From Sphingobacteriales bacterium (GTDB lineage Bacteria; Bacteroidota; Bacteroidia; Sphingobacteriales; Sphingobacteriaceae): 64,000 nucleotides of DNA. Positions within the stretch are counted from its first letter, which is position 1. Every line of letters begins with the position of its first letter. Below the pieces are notes generated by a model. That model was not told where the DNA came from. It searched no databases and saw only the letters and a program-made list of their open reading frames with translations. Shown here one piece after another: positions 9,194-17,650 of this stretch. The translations under genes were made by a program, and so were the position numbers. The stretch is from assembly GCA_028288165.1 (NCBI GenBank), contig JAQBOG010000032.1, positions 32,754-96,753 of the forward strand, written 5' to 3'.

Positions 9194-10447
9194 ATGTCAG
9201 ATCGGATTTTAGAGAAGGTTCAAATACTAGCAGATGCTGCAAAATATGATGTTTCATGTTCATCCAGCGGAAGCAAAAGACAAAACCATAACAAGGGTTT
9301 AGGGAATGCAAGTGATGGGATTTGCCACACGTATACAGAAGATGGTCGTTGTGTATCATTATTAAAAATTTTGCTTACCAACTTCTGTATTTACGATTGT
9401 GCTTATTGTGTTACCCGTAAAAGCAACGATATTAAACGGGCTGCATTTACTGTACAAGAGGTTGTTGATTTAACAATAAACTTTTACCGCCGTAATTATA
9501 TCGAGGGCTTATTTTTAAGTTCCGGAATTTTCAAGAACGCAGATTATACCATGGAACGGCTGGTGTCTGTTGCAAAGAAACTTCGATTAGAACACAAATT
9601 CAATGGTTATATTCATTTAAAATCTATCCCTGGCGCAAGCGATGAGTTAATGCATGAAGCGGGTTTATACGCCGACCGGTTAAGTGTAAACATTGAAATG
9701 CCTACAGAAAAAGGACTGAAACTGTTAGCGCCCGATAAGGATCGGAAAGATATGATTCAGCCAATGAATTATTTGAAAGAAGCAATTATTCTGCATACAG
9801 ACGAAAAGAGATTGCTAAAAACGTCACCCATTTTTGCTCCGGCTGGCCAAACAACTCAAATGATTATTGGAGCTACTCAGGAAACTGATAAAGAAATTAT
9901 GTATGCAGCCGATAGATTTTACAAAGGCTTCAATCTGAAGCGGGTTTATTATTCTGGTTACGTTCCTATAAGTAACGATAAGCGTTTGCCAGGGTTAGAT
10001 ACGGGTGTGCCAATGGTGCGTGAAAATCGCCTGTATCAAACGGATTGGTTAATGAGGTTTTATGGTTTTAAAGTCCAGGAAATCTTAAACGATTTTAACC
10101 CGCATTTAGATTTAGATATCGATCCAAAATTAAGTTGGGCATTAAGGAATTTATCACTATTTCCATTAGATATCAATAAAGCAGATCTGCAACTTATTTT
10201 GCGAGTACCAGGAATAGGAGTGCAGTCCGCACAAAAAATTGTAGCCGCTCGTAAATTCCATAAGCTTAATTGGGATCATCTAACAAAAATTGGAATTGCT
10301 CTTAATAAAGCTAAATATTTCATTGTTTGTAATAGTAGAGAAATCTTCCAAAAAGACTTTTCAGCAACGAAAATCAAGCAATTCATTTTATCAGGATCAT
10401 CCAGTAAATACATCAAACACAATACTGAACAGTTAGCATTATTTTAA
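9194..10447 (+). CDS. Putative DNA modification/repair radical SAM protein
   Basis: This 417-residue protein matches the radical-SAM family described as putative DNA modification/repair (TIGR03916 type). The iron-sulfur motif is C65-IYD-C69-AY-C72 (CX3CX2C). Near residues 320-345 the sequence LILRVPGIGVQSAQKI is a helix-hairpin-helix of the kind that binds DNA backbones. The gene ends with a stop at 10445-10447 directly abutting the ATG of its partner (DUF4130 type), a pair conserved across many bacteria. A palindromic operator-like cluster precedes it. Substrate and reaction are not established; a role in nucleic acid repair is inferred from the family and the HhH motif. Confidence 0.85.
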   Translation: MSDRILEKVQILADAAKYDVSCSSSGSKRQNHNKGLGNASDGICHTYTEDGRCVSLLKILLTNFCIYDCAYCVTRKSNDIKRAAFTVQEVVDLTINFYRRNYIEGLFLSSGIFKNADYTMERLVSVAKKLRLEHKFNGYIHLKSIPGASDELMHEAGLYADRLSVNIEMPTEKGLKLLAPDKDRKDMIQPMNYLKEAIILHTDEKRLLKTSPIFAPAGQTTQMIIGATQETDKEIMYAADRFYKGFNLKRVYYSGYVPISNDKRLPGLDTGVPMVRENRLYQTDWLMRFYGFKVQEILNDFNPHLDLDIDPKLSWALRNLSLFPLDINKADLQLILRVPGIGVQSAQKIVAARKFHKLNWDHLTKIGIALNKAKYFIVCNSREIFQKDFSATKIKQFILSGSSSKYIKHNTEQLALF

Positions 10448-11209
10448 ATGATCACAACTATAATTTACGAAGGCTCTTGGCTAAGCTTTTTAACAGTTGT
10501 GTTCGAAATTTATGAACGCAAGCTCGGAGCAGTAAATATCTTAAAAAACAACAAAGCACAGATCAATATATTTGGAGTTCCGTTATTAATAGGTGCAGAT
10601 CCTCCAAAAGCGAAAAGAGTAATCCAAGGCTTAAAAGCCAAATTAACAACTGAAGGATTAAAAAATCTTTTTTCTTGTTTTCTGTCAGAGATAGAAGGGA
10701 TAGAAAATGATATGCTTTCTTTTATTCGTTTAGTATTTGAAAACGAGAAGTCCGTTGAAACTGCATATGGGTATCCTGAGGTTTTAAGGTTGAGTAAAAT
10801 AGGCCGAATGGTTTATCGTGAGAAGCATCGAATGGAAGCATTTGTGCGATTTCAACTTACGCAAGATGATATTTATTATTCATCCATTGAACCAGATTTC
10901 AATGTGATTCCCTTAATTACAAATCATTTCAAAAAGCGGTATGCCGATCAAAAATGGATAATATATGATTTAAAGAGGGAATATGGAATATATTATGATT
11001 TAGTGGAAGTGAATGAAATCTACTTTGACTTTAAAAATGATTATCAATCAGTTAAAGATGAAAAGATTTTTAAAGACGATGAAATACTATATCAGGTTCT
11101 TTGGCAAGATTATTTTAAACACATAAATATTGCTTCTCGTAAAAATACTAAACTTCATTTAAAGCATGTTCCGAAAAGATATTGGAAAAATCTGGTGGAA
11201 AAATTTTGA
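10448..11209 (+). CDS. DUF4130 / TIGR03915 family DNA metabolism protein
   Basis: This 253-residue protein is the usual partner of the preceding radical-SAM protein. It begins with the family-typical YEGSWLSFLTVVFEIYE, and contains RLSKIGRMVYREKHRMEAFVRFQ and YYSSIEPDFNVIPLITNHFKKRYADQ-like blocks (given here in part). In some other bacteria this family is fused to a uracil-DNA-glycosylase domain; here the protein ends at the DUF4130 part, with no glycosylase fusion. It starts on the base after the stop of the upstream gene, indicating tight co-expression. The biochemical role is unknown. Confidence 0.82.
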   Translation: MITTIIYEGSWLSFLTVVFEIYERKLGAVNILKNNKAQINIFGVPLLIGADPPKAKRVIQGLKAKLTTEGLKNLFSCFLSEIEGIENDMLSFIRLVFENEKSVETAYGYPEVLRLSKIGRMVYREKHRMEAFVRFQLTQDDIYYSSIEPDFNVIPLITNHFKKRYADQKWIIYDLKREYGIYYDLVEVNEIYFDFKNDYQSVKDEKIFKDDEILYQVLWQDYFKHINIASRKNTKLHLKHVPKRYWKNLVEKF

Positions 11210-11771
11210 TTTAATGTTCCAGCTATATGATTGCGAATTTAAGATTTCTTTGAATTTCAGATATTTTAATTGTCATCTGTTATTTAATTAAGAATTTTGT
11301 ATTTAAGCTTAGATGTTGGTATGTTGATAACACAGGACAAATGTTTTTATGTATCTGTAAAATAATTAGTTATATCGATTTAGAAGATGTTAATAACCTA
11401 AAGATGCTTGTTAATTACCTGTCTAAAAAAATATGAAATAATACTTGACAGGTATTACATTTTAGATGTATATTAGTTATAACAAAAAAGAAGTACTTTG
11501 ACAGCCTGAGAAAATTCTAATAGCCGAAACTGAAAAGTTCAAAAGGTTAATAATAGATTTCTAAATTTAGCTTTCAGATCCAAATCGCGAGAAAAAGACT
11601 TAGACGTTAAATTTCAAAAGACAGGCATTACCTATATTGCACACATTCTATGGAACGGATGCAATGATAAAGTAAAGATACGGGTGCCGTGTTTGCAAAA
11701 ACATACGGACTACGATCGGTCAGAATATCAGAAGTTTTGTTTGCTTTTTAGGAACTATGGTTGTTAAAAAG
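11210..11771. other. Long gene-free stretch ending in a strong terminator; possible untranslated RNA
   Basis: No convincing coding frame is present on either strand. The stretch holds an inverted repeat TACCTGTC (11416-11423) / GACAGGTA (11447-11454) and a related word GACAGGCATTAC at 11620-11631 that echoes GACAGGTATTAC at 11447-11458. It leads directly to a rho-independent terminator. Either it is a long 3' untranslated region of the repair pair or it encodes a small RNA; no known RNA family (tmRNA, RNase P, SRP) was recognised. Confidence 0.4.
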
Positions 11772-11816
11772 TAAAAACGGAGATCCCAATCGAAAGAAGC
11801 AGGTCTCCGTTTTGTT
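11772..11816 (+). terminator. Rho-independent terminator
   Basis: AAAACGGAGA pairs with TCTCCGTTTT around a loop of about 20 bases and is followed by GTTTTT. It sits upstream of the preferred phoH start and inside the longest possible phoH frame, which argues against that longer frame. Confidence 0.75.
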
Positions 11817-11889
11817 TTTGCCCGAAATTTGGATCCCCGTATATCTCCTAAATTTTGTTAAATTAGAGGAACATCAATCCTCCATTACC

Positions 11890-13221
11890 TTGAAAAAATC
11901 AGACCAACAAAAAATATTTGTTCTAGATACTTCGGTTATCTTATATGATCATGAGGCCTTTAAAAATTTTCAGGAGCATGATGTAGTTATTCCTATTCAG
12001 GTACTGGAGGAGCTAGATAATTTCAAAAACGGAAATGACACACGGAACTTTGAAGCCCGAAGTTTTATCAGATTAATTGATGAAATTTCAAAAAATAGCT
12101 TGGTTAATCATTGGATACCGCTTGATGGAACTGCTAAAGGAAAATTTAAAGTTATCATAGACGAAAAATCATCCGGTACCAATGCTGAAGAAATTTTTGG
12201 AAATGAAAAGTTTGATCATCGAATTTTAAACTCGGCGTTATATCTTCAAGAGCAGCATCCCGACAAAAAAGTTGTACTAGTTTCAAAGGATATCTGCCTG
12301 CGCTTAAAAGCCAAATCTTTAAACTTAAATGCTGAAGATTATGAAACAGGCAAAATAAAAAACGTTGAAGATTTATATACCGGCAATTCAATTGTAAGAA
12401 AGATTACCAACAAACTACTCGATGAACTAATTAAAAAGGAAGTTCTACCAGCAGAAAAATTTGGGTTAGACGTTTTACATAGTAATCACTTTTATATTTT
12501 TGAAAGTAAAACTCAAACAGTATCGGCATATTATAAGCCAAAAGCACACGTGGTTGAATATATAAAGCCTCATTCAGTTTATAATATCCACCCCAAAAAT
12601 CCTGAACAATCCTTTGCAATTCATGCTTTGCTTAACCCTAATATTAAGCTGGTAACTTTACAGGGTAACGCCGGTACTGGAAAAACCTTACTTGCATTGG
12701 CTTGTGCACTCGAACAAAGAAAGTTCTACCGCCAAATTTATATTACCCGTCCAATTGTACCGTTAAGTAATAAAGATATTGGCTTTTTACCAGGGGATAT
12801 AAAATCGAAAATCGACCCGTACATGGCGCCAATTTGGGATAATTTAAAGTTTATCAGAGACCAATTTTCTGATGATGATAAAACCGTTTCAAAATTGGAT
12901 GAGTTGGTGGCTACCGATAAAATTTCCATTGCTCCTTTAGCCTTTATTCGGGGACGCACGCTCACTAAAATATTCTTTATTGTAGATGAGGCTCAAAACT
13001 TAACACCTCACGAAATAAAAACGATAATTTCAAGGGCTGGAGAGAACACCAAAATTGTATTTACGGGGGATATTTATCAGATTGATACTCCGTATTTAGA
13101 TACAGAAAGTAATGGATTATCTTACCTGATTGATAAGGCGAAGAATCATCCATTGTATGCACATATAAGTCTTAAAAAAGGTGAGCGAAGTGAGTTGGCT
13201 AATCTCGCCGAATTATTATAA
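11890..13221 (+). CDS. PhoH family protein with PIN domain
   Basis: A 443-residue PIN-PhoH fusion: an N-terminal PIN ribonuclease-like domain (FVLDTSVILYDHEAF near residue 10, conserved acidic residues further on) joined to a PhoH ATPase domain. Walker A is GNAGTGKT at residues 259-266 and Walker B is IVDEAQN with D366-E367. Such proteins are thought to couple RNA unwinding with cleavage. The start is placed at TTG 11890, because homologues begin with a short KKSD-type segment just before the PIN domain and because the longer frame from 11761 would run through a terminator hairpin. The start codon choice is inference; the family is clear. Confidence 0.88.
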   Translation: MKKSDQQKIFVLDTSVILYDHEAFKNFQEHDVVIPIQVLEELDNFKNGNDTRNFEARSFIRLIDEISKNSLVNHWIPLDGTAKGKFKVIIDEKSSGTNAEEIFGNEKFDHRILNSALYLQEQHPDKKVVLVSKDICLRLKAKSLNLNAEDYETGKIKNVEDLYTGNSIVRKITNKLLDELIKKEVLPAEKFGLDVLHSNHFYIFESKTQTVSAYYKPKAHVVEYIKPHSVYNIHPKNPEQSFAIHALLNPNIKLVTLQGNAGTGKTLLALACALEQRKFYRQIYITRPIVPLSNKDIGFLPGDIKSKIDPYMAPIWDNLKFIRDQFSDDDKTVSKLDELVATDKISIAPLAFIRGRTLTKIFFIVDEAQNLTPHEIKTIISRAGENTKIVFTGDIYQIDTPYLDTESNGLSYLIDKAKNHPLYAHISLKKGERSELANLAELL

Positions 13222-13316
13222 TTTATTTTATCGCAACATTTTTGCAACGATTGTTTAAATAAATTAAAAAAAGTTTAAAAAAAACCCTAAATCATTAACA
13301 TTTCTCAATATAAACC

Positions 13317-13346
13317 TTGCCAATAACAAGAAACATGTTATTTTTG
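13317..13346 (+). promoter_or_regulatory. Promoter of the PEP carboxylase gene
   Basis: TTG at 13317-13319 and TATTTTTG at 13339-13346 are separated by exactly 19 bases, matching the Bacteroidota primary-sigma consensus. Transcription should begin about 13350, giving a leader of roughly 140 bases before the ATG at 13493. Confidence 0.7.
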
Positions 13347-13492
13347 TCGGCAAGGTAATTTACAAGCGGTTCATTATTTTAATGAACTGCAATGTATTGT
13401 ATTCACAATCAGAACTTAAGAGCTATTTGGTCCTTTAATTTTATTCAACTCTTTGTCGCAATACACAATACTTAATACACATATTTTTTCAA

Positions 13493-16066
13493 ATGAAACT
13501 TAGCCAAAAAGAAACAACTTTTACGAATGAAGTAGTAACCCGATTTGAACTTTATAATAGTCTTTTCCTTACACTACCATTCTATCAGGTTAAGCATACT
13601 GGTACTTTACTTCCATTCTTTACAACGCATTGTGAAGATGGTGTAAAAAATCAATTAGCACCTACAGATATTATTGAAAGCTTTTTTGGCCAGTATGAGC
13701 AATATGTACAAAGAGCAGATAGATTTGATCTATTGTTTAGGTTTATTCAATACATTGAACGTCAAGTAGTTTTGTTCGATGCAGTTGAAGATGCTGCATT
13801 TAATAAAACGGGAAGATGGGATGATACTGGTTCTTTGCAGGCTTTAATTCAACAAGCGGTAAGCCATCCAGCCATTAATGAAAAGGTGAAATCTAAATTG
13901 AAAGATTTCTCTTTAAGATTAGTACTGACTGCTCATCCTACTCAATTTTATCCTGGCTCTGTTTTAGCAATTATTACAGATTTAATTGATGCGTTGAAGG
14001 TTAATAATATCACTGCTATCAATTTACTTCTTCAACAACTAGGTAAAACACCTTTCTTTAGTAAAACAAAGCCAACCCCTGTTGATGAAGCTGCCAGTTT
14101 GGTATGGTTCCTTGAAAATGTTTTCTATGAAGCTACGGCGAACGTTCAACAACAAATTGACAATGAGTTTGAACTGCCAGGTTCTGATACACATCAACTT
14201 TTAGAGCTTGGTTTTTGGCCAGGTGGCGATAGGGATGGAAATCCGAATGTGACTACAGAGAGCACGCAAACAGTGTCAGAGCTACTAAGAACCGTTTTAT
14301 TCAGGTGCTACTATCGTGATTTTAGATTTTTGAAAAGACGTATTACTTTCAGAGGAGTAGAGAAATACATTGATGCTTTACAGGAATTGTTTTATGAAAA
14401 CAGTTTCAAAGTGGTACCTAATTTAAAAGACCAAAAAGCAGAGATCGTAAGTAATCTAGAAACTATAAAGGAAGTTTTAATTAGATCACATGATAGTTTG
14501 TTTGTTGATAATGTGGAAGATTTAATAAGGAAAGTAAAGCTATTCGGTTGCTATTTTGCAACTATGGACATTCGTCAAGATAGCCGAATTCTTAGAAATG
14601 TTCATCAGTTCTGCTTAAAACAACACGATATTTTTGAAAGAGATTTTAATTATGAAAATGCTTCTGACGCTGATAAAATCGAAAAACTAAGGTTTTTAGA
14701 AGCAGACTTTCTTTGCGGTGATGATGAAGAGCCTTTAATTAAGGATACTCTGCAAACTATCAGACTCATCTCGCATATGCAGTACGCTGGTGGAGAGAAA
14801 GCGTGTCATCGTTTCATAATCAGCAATTGCCAGCAAGCCTCTGATATTTTACAATTGATGGAGCTATTTTTAATAAGTGGTTGGAAAAAAGATAGTTTAA
14901 CTATCGACTTTGTACCTCTCTTTGAAACTGTTCAGGATTTGCAAGAGGCTGGAGAAATAATGCAAACGCTTTATAATCATCCATTTTATAAAGAACATCT
15001 TACAAAACGTAAAAATAAACAAACCATCATGCTGGGTTTCTCCGACAGCACAAAAGATGGTGGTTACTTAATGGCTAATTGGTCAATTTTCAAAGCCAAA
15101 GTTTCGCTTACAAAAATAGCTCGGGATAACGGTATTGACCTAACTTTCTTCGATGGTAGGGGTGGACCGCCAGCAAGGGGAGGTGGTAAAACTAACAGAT
15201 TTTATGCATCGATGGGTAGAGATGTAGCAAATGATCATATCGAGTTAACTATCCAAGGGCAAACGATTAGTAGCCAATACGGGTCATTTGATAGTGCATC
15301 GTATAACATGGAGCAATTAATCAATGCCGGTGTTGTATCTTCATTAGAACAAAGCAACACTGATACGTTAAGCGTTGATCAAATTAAACTGATTGAGGAT
15401 TTGGCTGTTAATAGCTTTCATTCATTTTTAGCATTAAGGGAGCATCCGTTATTTTTAAATTATTTAGAAGAATTTAGCCCTCTAAAGCTTCTTTCCCAAA
15501 TTAATATAAGTAGTCGCCCGGTTAAAAGAAATACCGATGCCAAGCTTAAATTGGAAGATTTAAGAGCTATTAGCTTCGTAACTGCCTGGAGTCAATTAAA
15601 GCAAAATATTCCGGGCTATTATGGCGTAGGTACGGCGCTACAAAAAGCGAAAGAACAAGGAACTTTAGAAGACATCAAAAAATTGTATTGTGATTCCGGT
15701 CAATTCAAGACGATGATTGATAATTGCATGATGTCTATGTCTAAGTCTGACTTTCGTATCACAGCATACTTAGAGCAGGATGAAACTTTTGGTGAATTCT
15801 GGAAGATTGTTAAAGATGAGTTTGAACTTACAAAAAACCTTCTCTTAGAAGTTTCTGACTCAAAAGTATTGATGGAGCAATATCCTGTAGAAAGGAAGTC
15901 TATTGCTTTACGTGAAAAAATTGTATTACCTCTGGTAATTATACAACATTATGCACTTCAACAATTAAACAATGCTACCGATGATGAGGCTCAGTTAGCG
16001 ATTTATAATAAACTCATCATTAGAACAGTATATGGAATAGTAAATGCAGGGAGAAATCTAGTATAA
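13493..16066 (+). CDS. ppc: Phosphoenolpyruvate carboxylase
   Basis: The enzyme carboxylates phosphoenolpyruvate with bicarbonate to give oxaloacetate, refilling the TCA cycle. The 857-residue protein has the two active-site signatures: LRLVLTAHPTQF with catalytic H148, and FDGRGGPPARGGG with its arginine-glycine loop; LGFWPGGDRDGNPNVT is the third conserved block. The extreme C-terminus is NAGRNLV rather than the RNTG ending seen in well-studied enzymes, where it contacts the active site. This may be a lineage variant. It is a single-gene unit with its own promoter and a perfect 15-bp terminator. Confidence 0.96.
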   Translation: MKLSQKETTFTNEVVTRFELYNSLFLTLPFYQVKHTGTLLPFFTTHCEDGVKNQLAPTDIIESFFGQYEQYVQRADRFDLLFRFIQYIERQVVLFDAVEDAAFNKTGRWDDTGSLQALIQQAVSHPAINEKVKSKLKDFSLRLVLTAHPTQFYPGSVLAIITDLIDALKVNNITAINLLLQQLGKTPFFSKTKPTPVDEAASLVWFLENVFYEATANVQQQIDNEFELPGSDTHQLLELGFWPGGDRDGNPNVTTESTQTVSELLRTVLFRCYYRDFRFLKRRITFRGVEKYIDALQELFYENSFKVVPNLKDQKAEIVSNLETIKEVLIRSHDSLFVDNVEDLIRKVKLFGCYFATMDIRQDSRILRNVHQFCLKQHDIFERDFNYENASDADKIEKLRFLEADFLCGDDEEPLIKDTLQTIRLISHMQYAGGEKACHRFIISNCQQASDILQLMELFLISGWKKDSLTIDFVPLFETVQDLQEAGEIMQTLYNHPFYKEHLTKRKNKQTIMLGFSDSTKDGGYLMANWSIFKAKVSLTKIARDNGIDLTFFDGRGGPPARGGGKTNRFYASMGRDVANDHIELTIQGQTISSQYGSFDSASYNMEQLINAGVVSSLEQSNTDTLSVDQIKLIEDLAVNSFHSFLALREHPLFLNYLEEFSPLKLLSQINISSRPVKRNTDAKLKLEDLRAISFVTAWSQLKQNIPGYYGVGTALQKAKEQGTLEDIKKLYCDSGQFKTMIDNCMMSMSKSDFRITAYLEQDETFGEFWKIVKDEFELTKNLLLEVSDSKVLMEQYPVERKSIALREKIVLPLVIIQHYALQQLNNATDDEAQLAIYNKLIIRTVYGIVNAGRNLV

Positions 16067-16084
16067 AAATAAAATCTTCTTAAA

Positions 16085-16119
16085 CAAAGAAAGCCAGCTG
16101 TTTTAGCTGGCTTTCTTTG
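16085..16119 (+). terminator. Terminator after ppc
   Basis: A perfect 15-bp inverted repeat (CAAAGAAAGCCAGCT and its complement) encloses a five-base GTTTT loop. The ppc stop lies 19 bases upstream. Confidence 0.85.
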
Positions 16120-16188
16120 TTCTGGGTAGAAGTGTTTTGTGAAAACCCATTCACATGGTTTTTCTACTTAAATAGTATAATATAAGGC

Positions 16189-16386
16189 TTAGTAAACAAC
16201 TTTTACGTTTACTGCATTAAGGCCTTTTTTACCACGTTCTACTTCATACTCAACACTGTCGTTCTCACGAACTTGATCAATTAATCCTGAAGAGTGAACG
16301 AAAACATCTTCGCTACCATCAGCGGGAACTATAAACCCGAATCCTTTAGTTTCATTAAAAAACTTTACTTTACCTTCTTTTTGCAT
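16189..16386 (-). CDS. Cold-shock domain protein (CspA family)
   Basis: This 65-residue protein is a single cold-shock domain that binds single-stranded RNA or DNA and acts as an RNA chaperone. RNP1 is seen as KGFGFI and RNP2 as VFVH; the basic/aromatic surface is complete and there is no extension. It is monocistronic, with ppc ending in the opposite direction. The AT-rich leader upstream (16387-16500) is long and contains AAGGTACTT twice, at 16419-16427 and 16467-16475; long leaders often regulate csp mRNAs, but no specific element is proven here. Confidence 0.95.
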   Translation of the reverse strand: MQKEGKVKFFNETKGFGFIVPADGSEDVFVHSSGLIDQVRENDSVEYEVERGKKGLNAVNVKVVY

Positions 16387-16585
16387 TGTACTATAATTGA
16401 TAATTTATATAATAATGCAAGGTACTTATTAAAATGAAAAATTAAAATCTTTTATATTTTAATTATAAGGTACTTGAAAAAAAATACAAAGCTCCATGAT
16501 AGTAGGTTTAATGGTCCTTCAATCAATATTTGTATAAATTTTAAACTTTCTAAATTCATGTATTTGGTAATTTGTATAATTGTAT

Positions 16586-17599
16586 ATGAATACAACCATT
16601 AATACAGGACTACTCGCATTTGGTATGTCGGGGCAAGTATTTCACGCTCCATTTATTCACGCTCATCCAGCATTTAAACTTTGTGCTATCACTGAACGAA
16701 GTAAGAAACAGGCTCATCAATACTATCCCGAAATAAAAAGTTGTGATTCAGTTGATGAGGTAATAAACGATCCGAATATTGAATTAATTATTGTAAATAC
16801 ACCAAATAACACACACTGTGAGTATGCTGTAAAAGCTTTAAAAGCAGGTAAACATGTATTAGTTGAAAAACCATGTACATCAAGCTTAAAAGAAACTCAA
16901 GAGCTATTTCAAATAGCACAAGAAAACAATCGAGAAGTGTTTGTATACCAAAATAGACGCTGGGACTCTGATTTTCAGTCTGTGAAAGATATTTTAGTAA
17001 GCGGAGTTTTGGGTAAAATTGTCGAGGTAAATATTCGTTTTGAACGTTACAAGACAGCAATTGGCCCCAAAGTTTTTAAAGAAACGCCGCTGCCAGGAAG
17101 TGGTTTGTTGTTTGATTTGGGCCCACATTTAATTGATCAGGTAATTAGCGTGTTTGGTAGGCCTACCAATTGTTATAAAAGCACTGCTTGCAATCGCGAA
17201 GGTTCTCAGGTAGTAGATTATGCTTTTTTACAACTTTCTTATCCGGAAAATTTAAAAGTGAATATCCATACCAGCCTTCTTGTAGCCCAACCACTGCCTG
17301 CTTTTGTAGTTCATGGTACCAATGGAAGCTTTATTAAAGAACGAATGGATGTTCAGGAAGCGCAGTTATTAGCTCACATGTCTCCACTAGATTCGGAATA
17401 CGGTTTAGAGCCTGAAGGACAAGAGGGTAAATTAACTCTGGTAAGTAAAGATGGAATTAAAACTTCAGAAGCAGTTCCTTCGAAAAGAGGAGAATATATG
17501 CAAATTTTTGAGGCGGTGTTTCAAACTTTGAGGAACGAAAAACCCTTCCCTATAAGCCAGGAACAAATTTTATGGCAAATGGAATTATTGGAACAGTAA
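16586..17599 (+). CDS. Gfo/Idh/MocA family oxidoreductase
   Basis: This is a 337-residue NAD(P)-dependent oxidoreductase of the Gfo/Idh/MocA family. The N-terminal Rossmann fold begins GLLAFGMSGQVFHAPFI, the EKP motif that holds the nicotinamide side is in HVLVEKPCTSS, and the second half has the usual substrate-binding alpha/beta domain (GSGLLFDLGPHLIDQ). The shape resembles YhhX/scyllo-inositol dehydrogenase-like members, so a sugar or inositol substrate is likely but not assigned. The ATG at 16586 is preferred to a TTG two codons upstream. It stands alone and ends in a shared terminator with purB. Confidence 0.88.
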   Translation: MNTTINTGLLAFGMSGQVFHAPFIHAHPAFKLCAITERSKKQAHQYYPEIKSCDSVDEVINDPNIELIIVNTPNNTHCEYAVKALKAGKHVLVEKPCTSSLKETQELFQIAQENNREVFVYQNRRWDSDFQSVKDILVSGVLGKIVEVNIRFERYKTAIGPKVFKETPLPGSGLLFDLGPHLIDQVISVFGRPTNCYKSTACNREGSQVVDYAFLQLSYPENLKVNIHTSLLVAQPLPAFVVHGTNGSFIKERMDVQEAQLLAHMSPLDSEYGLEPEGQEGKLTLVSKDGIKTSEAVPSKRGEYMQIFEAVFQTLRNEKPFPISQEQILWQMELLEQ

Positions 17600-17606
17600 C
17601 AGTAAT

Positions 17607-17645
17607 AGCAAATGCCTGATACATTTTATCTATCAGGCATTTGCT
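17607..17645. terminator. Bidirectional terminator between oxidoreductase and purB
   Basis: A perfect 15-bp inverted repeat (AGCAAATGCCTGATA, nine-base loop, complement) lies between the stops of two convergent genes, so it can serve both. Confidence 0.85.
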
Positions 17646-17650
17646 AAAAA

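Noticed and set aside
11500..11760. Possible tmRNA, RNase P RNA, SRP RNA or 6S RNA
   Set aside because: None of the conserved sequence blocks of these RNAs could be found, so only a generic untranslated RNA is proposed.
11761..11889. N-terminal extension of the PhoH protein
   Set aside because: It would be translated through a rho-independent terminator hairpin, and PIN-PhoH relatives start close to the KKSD segment.
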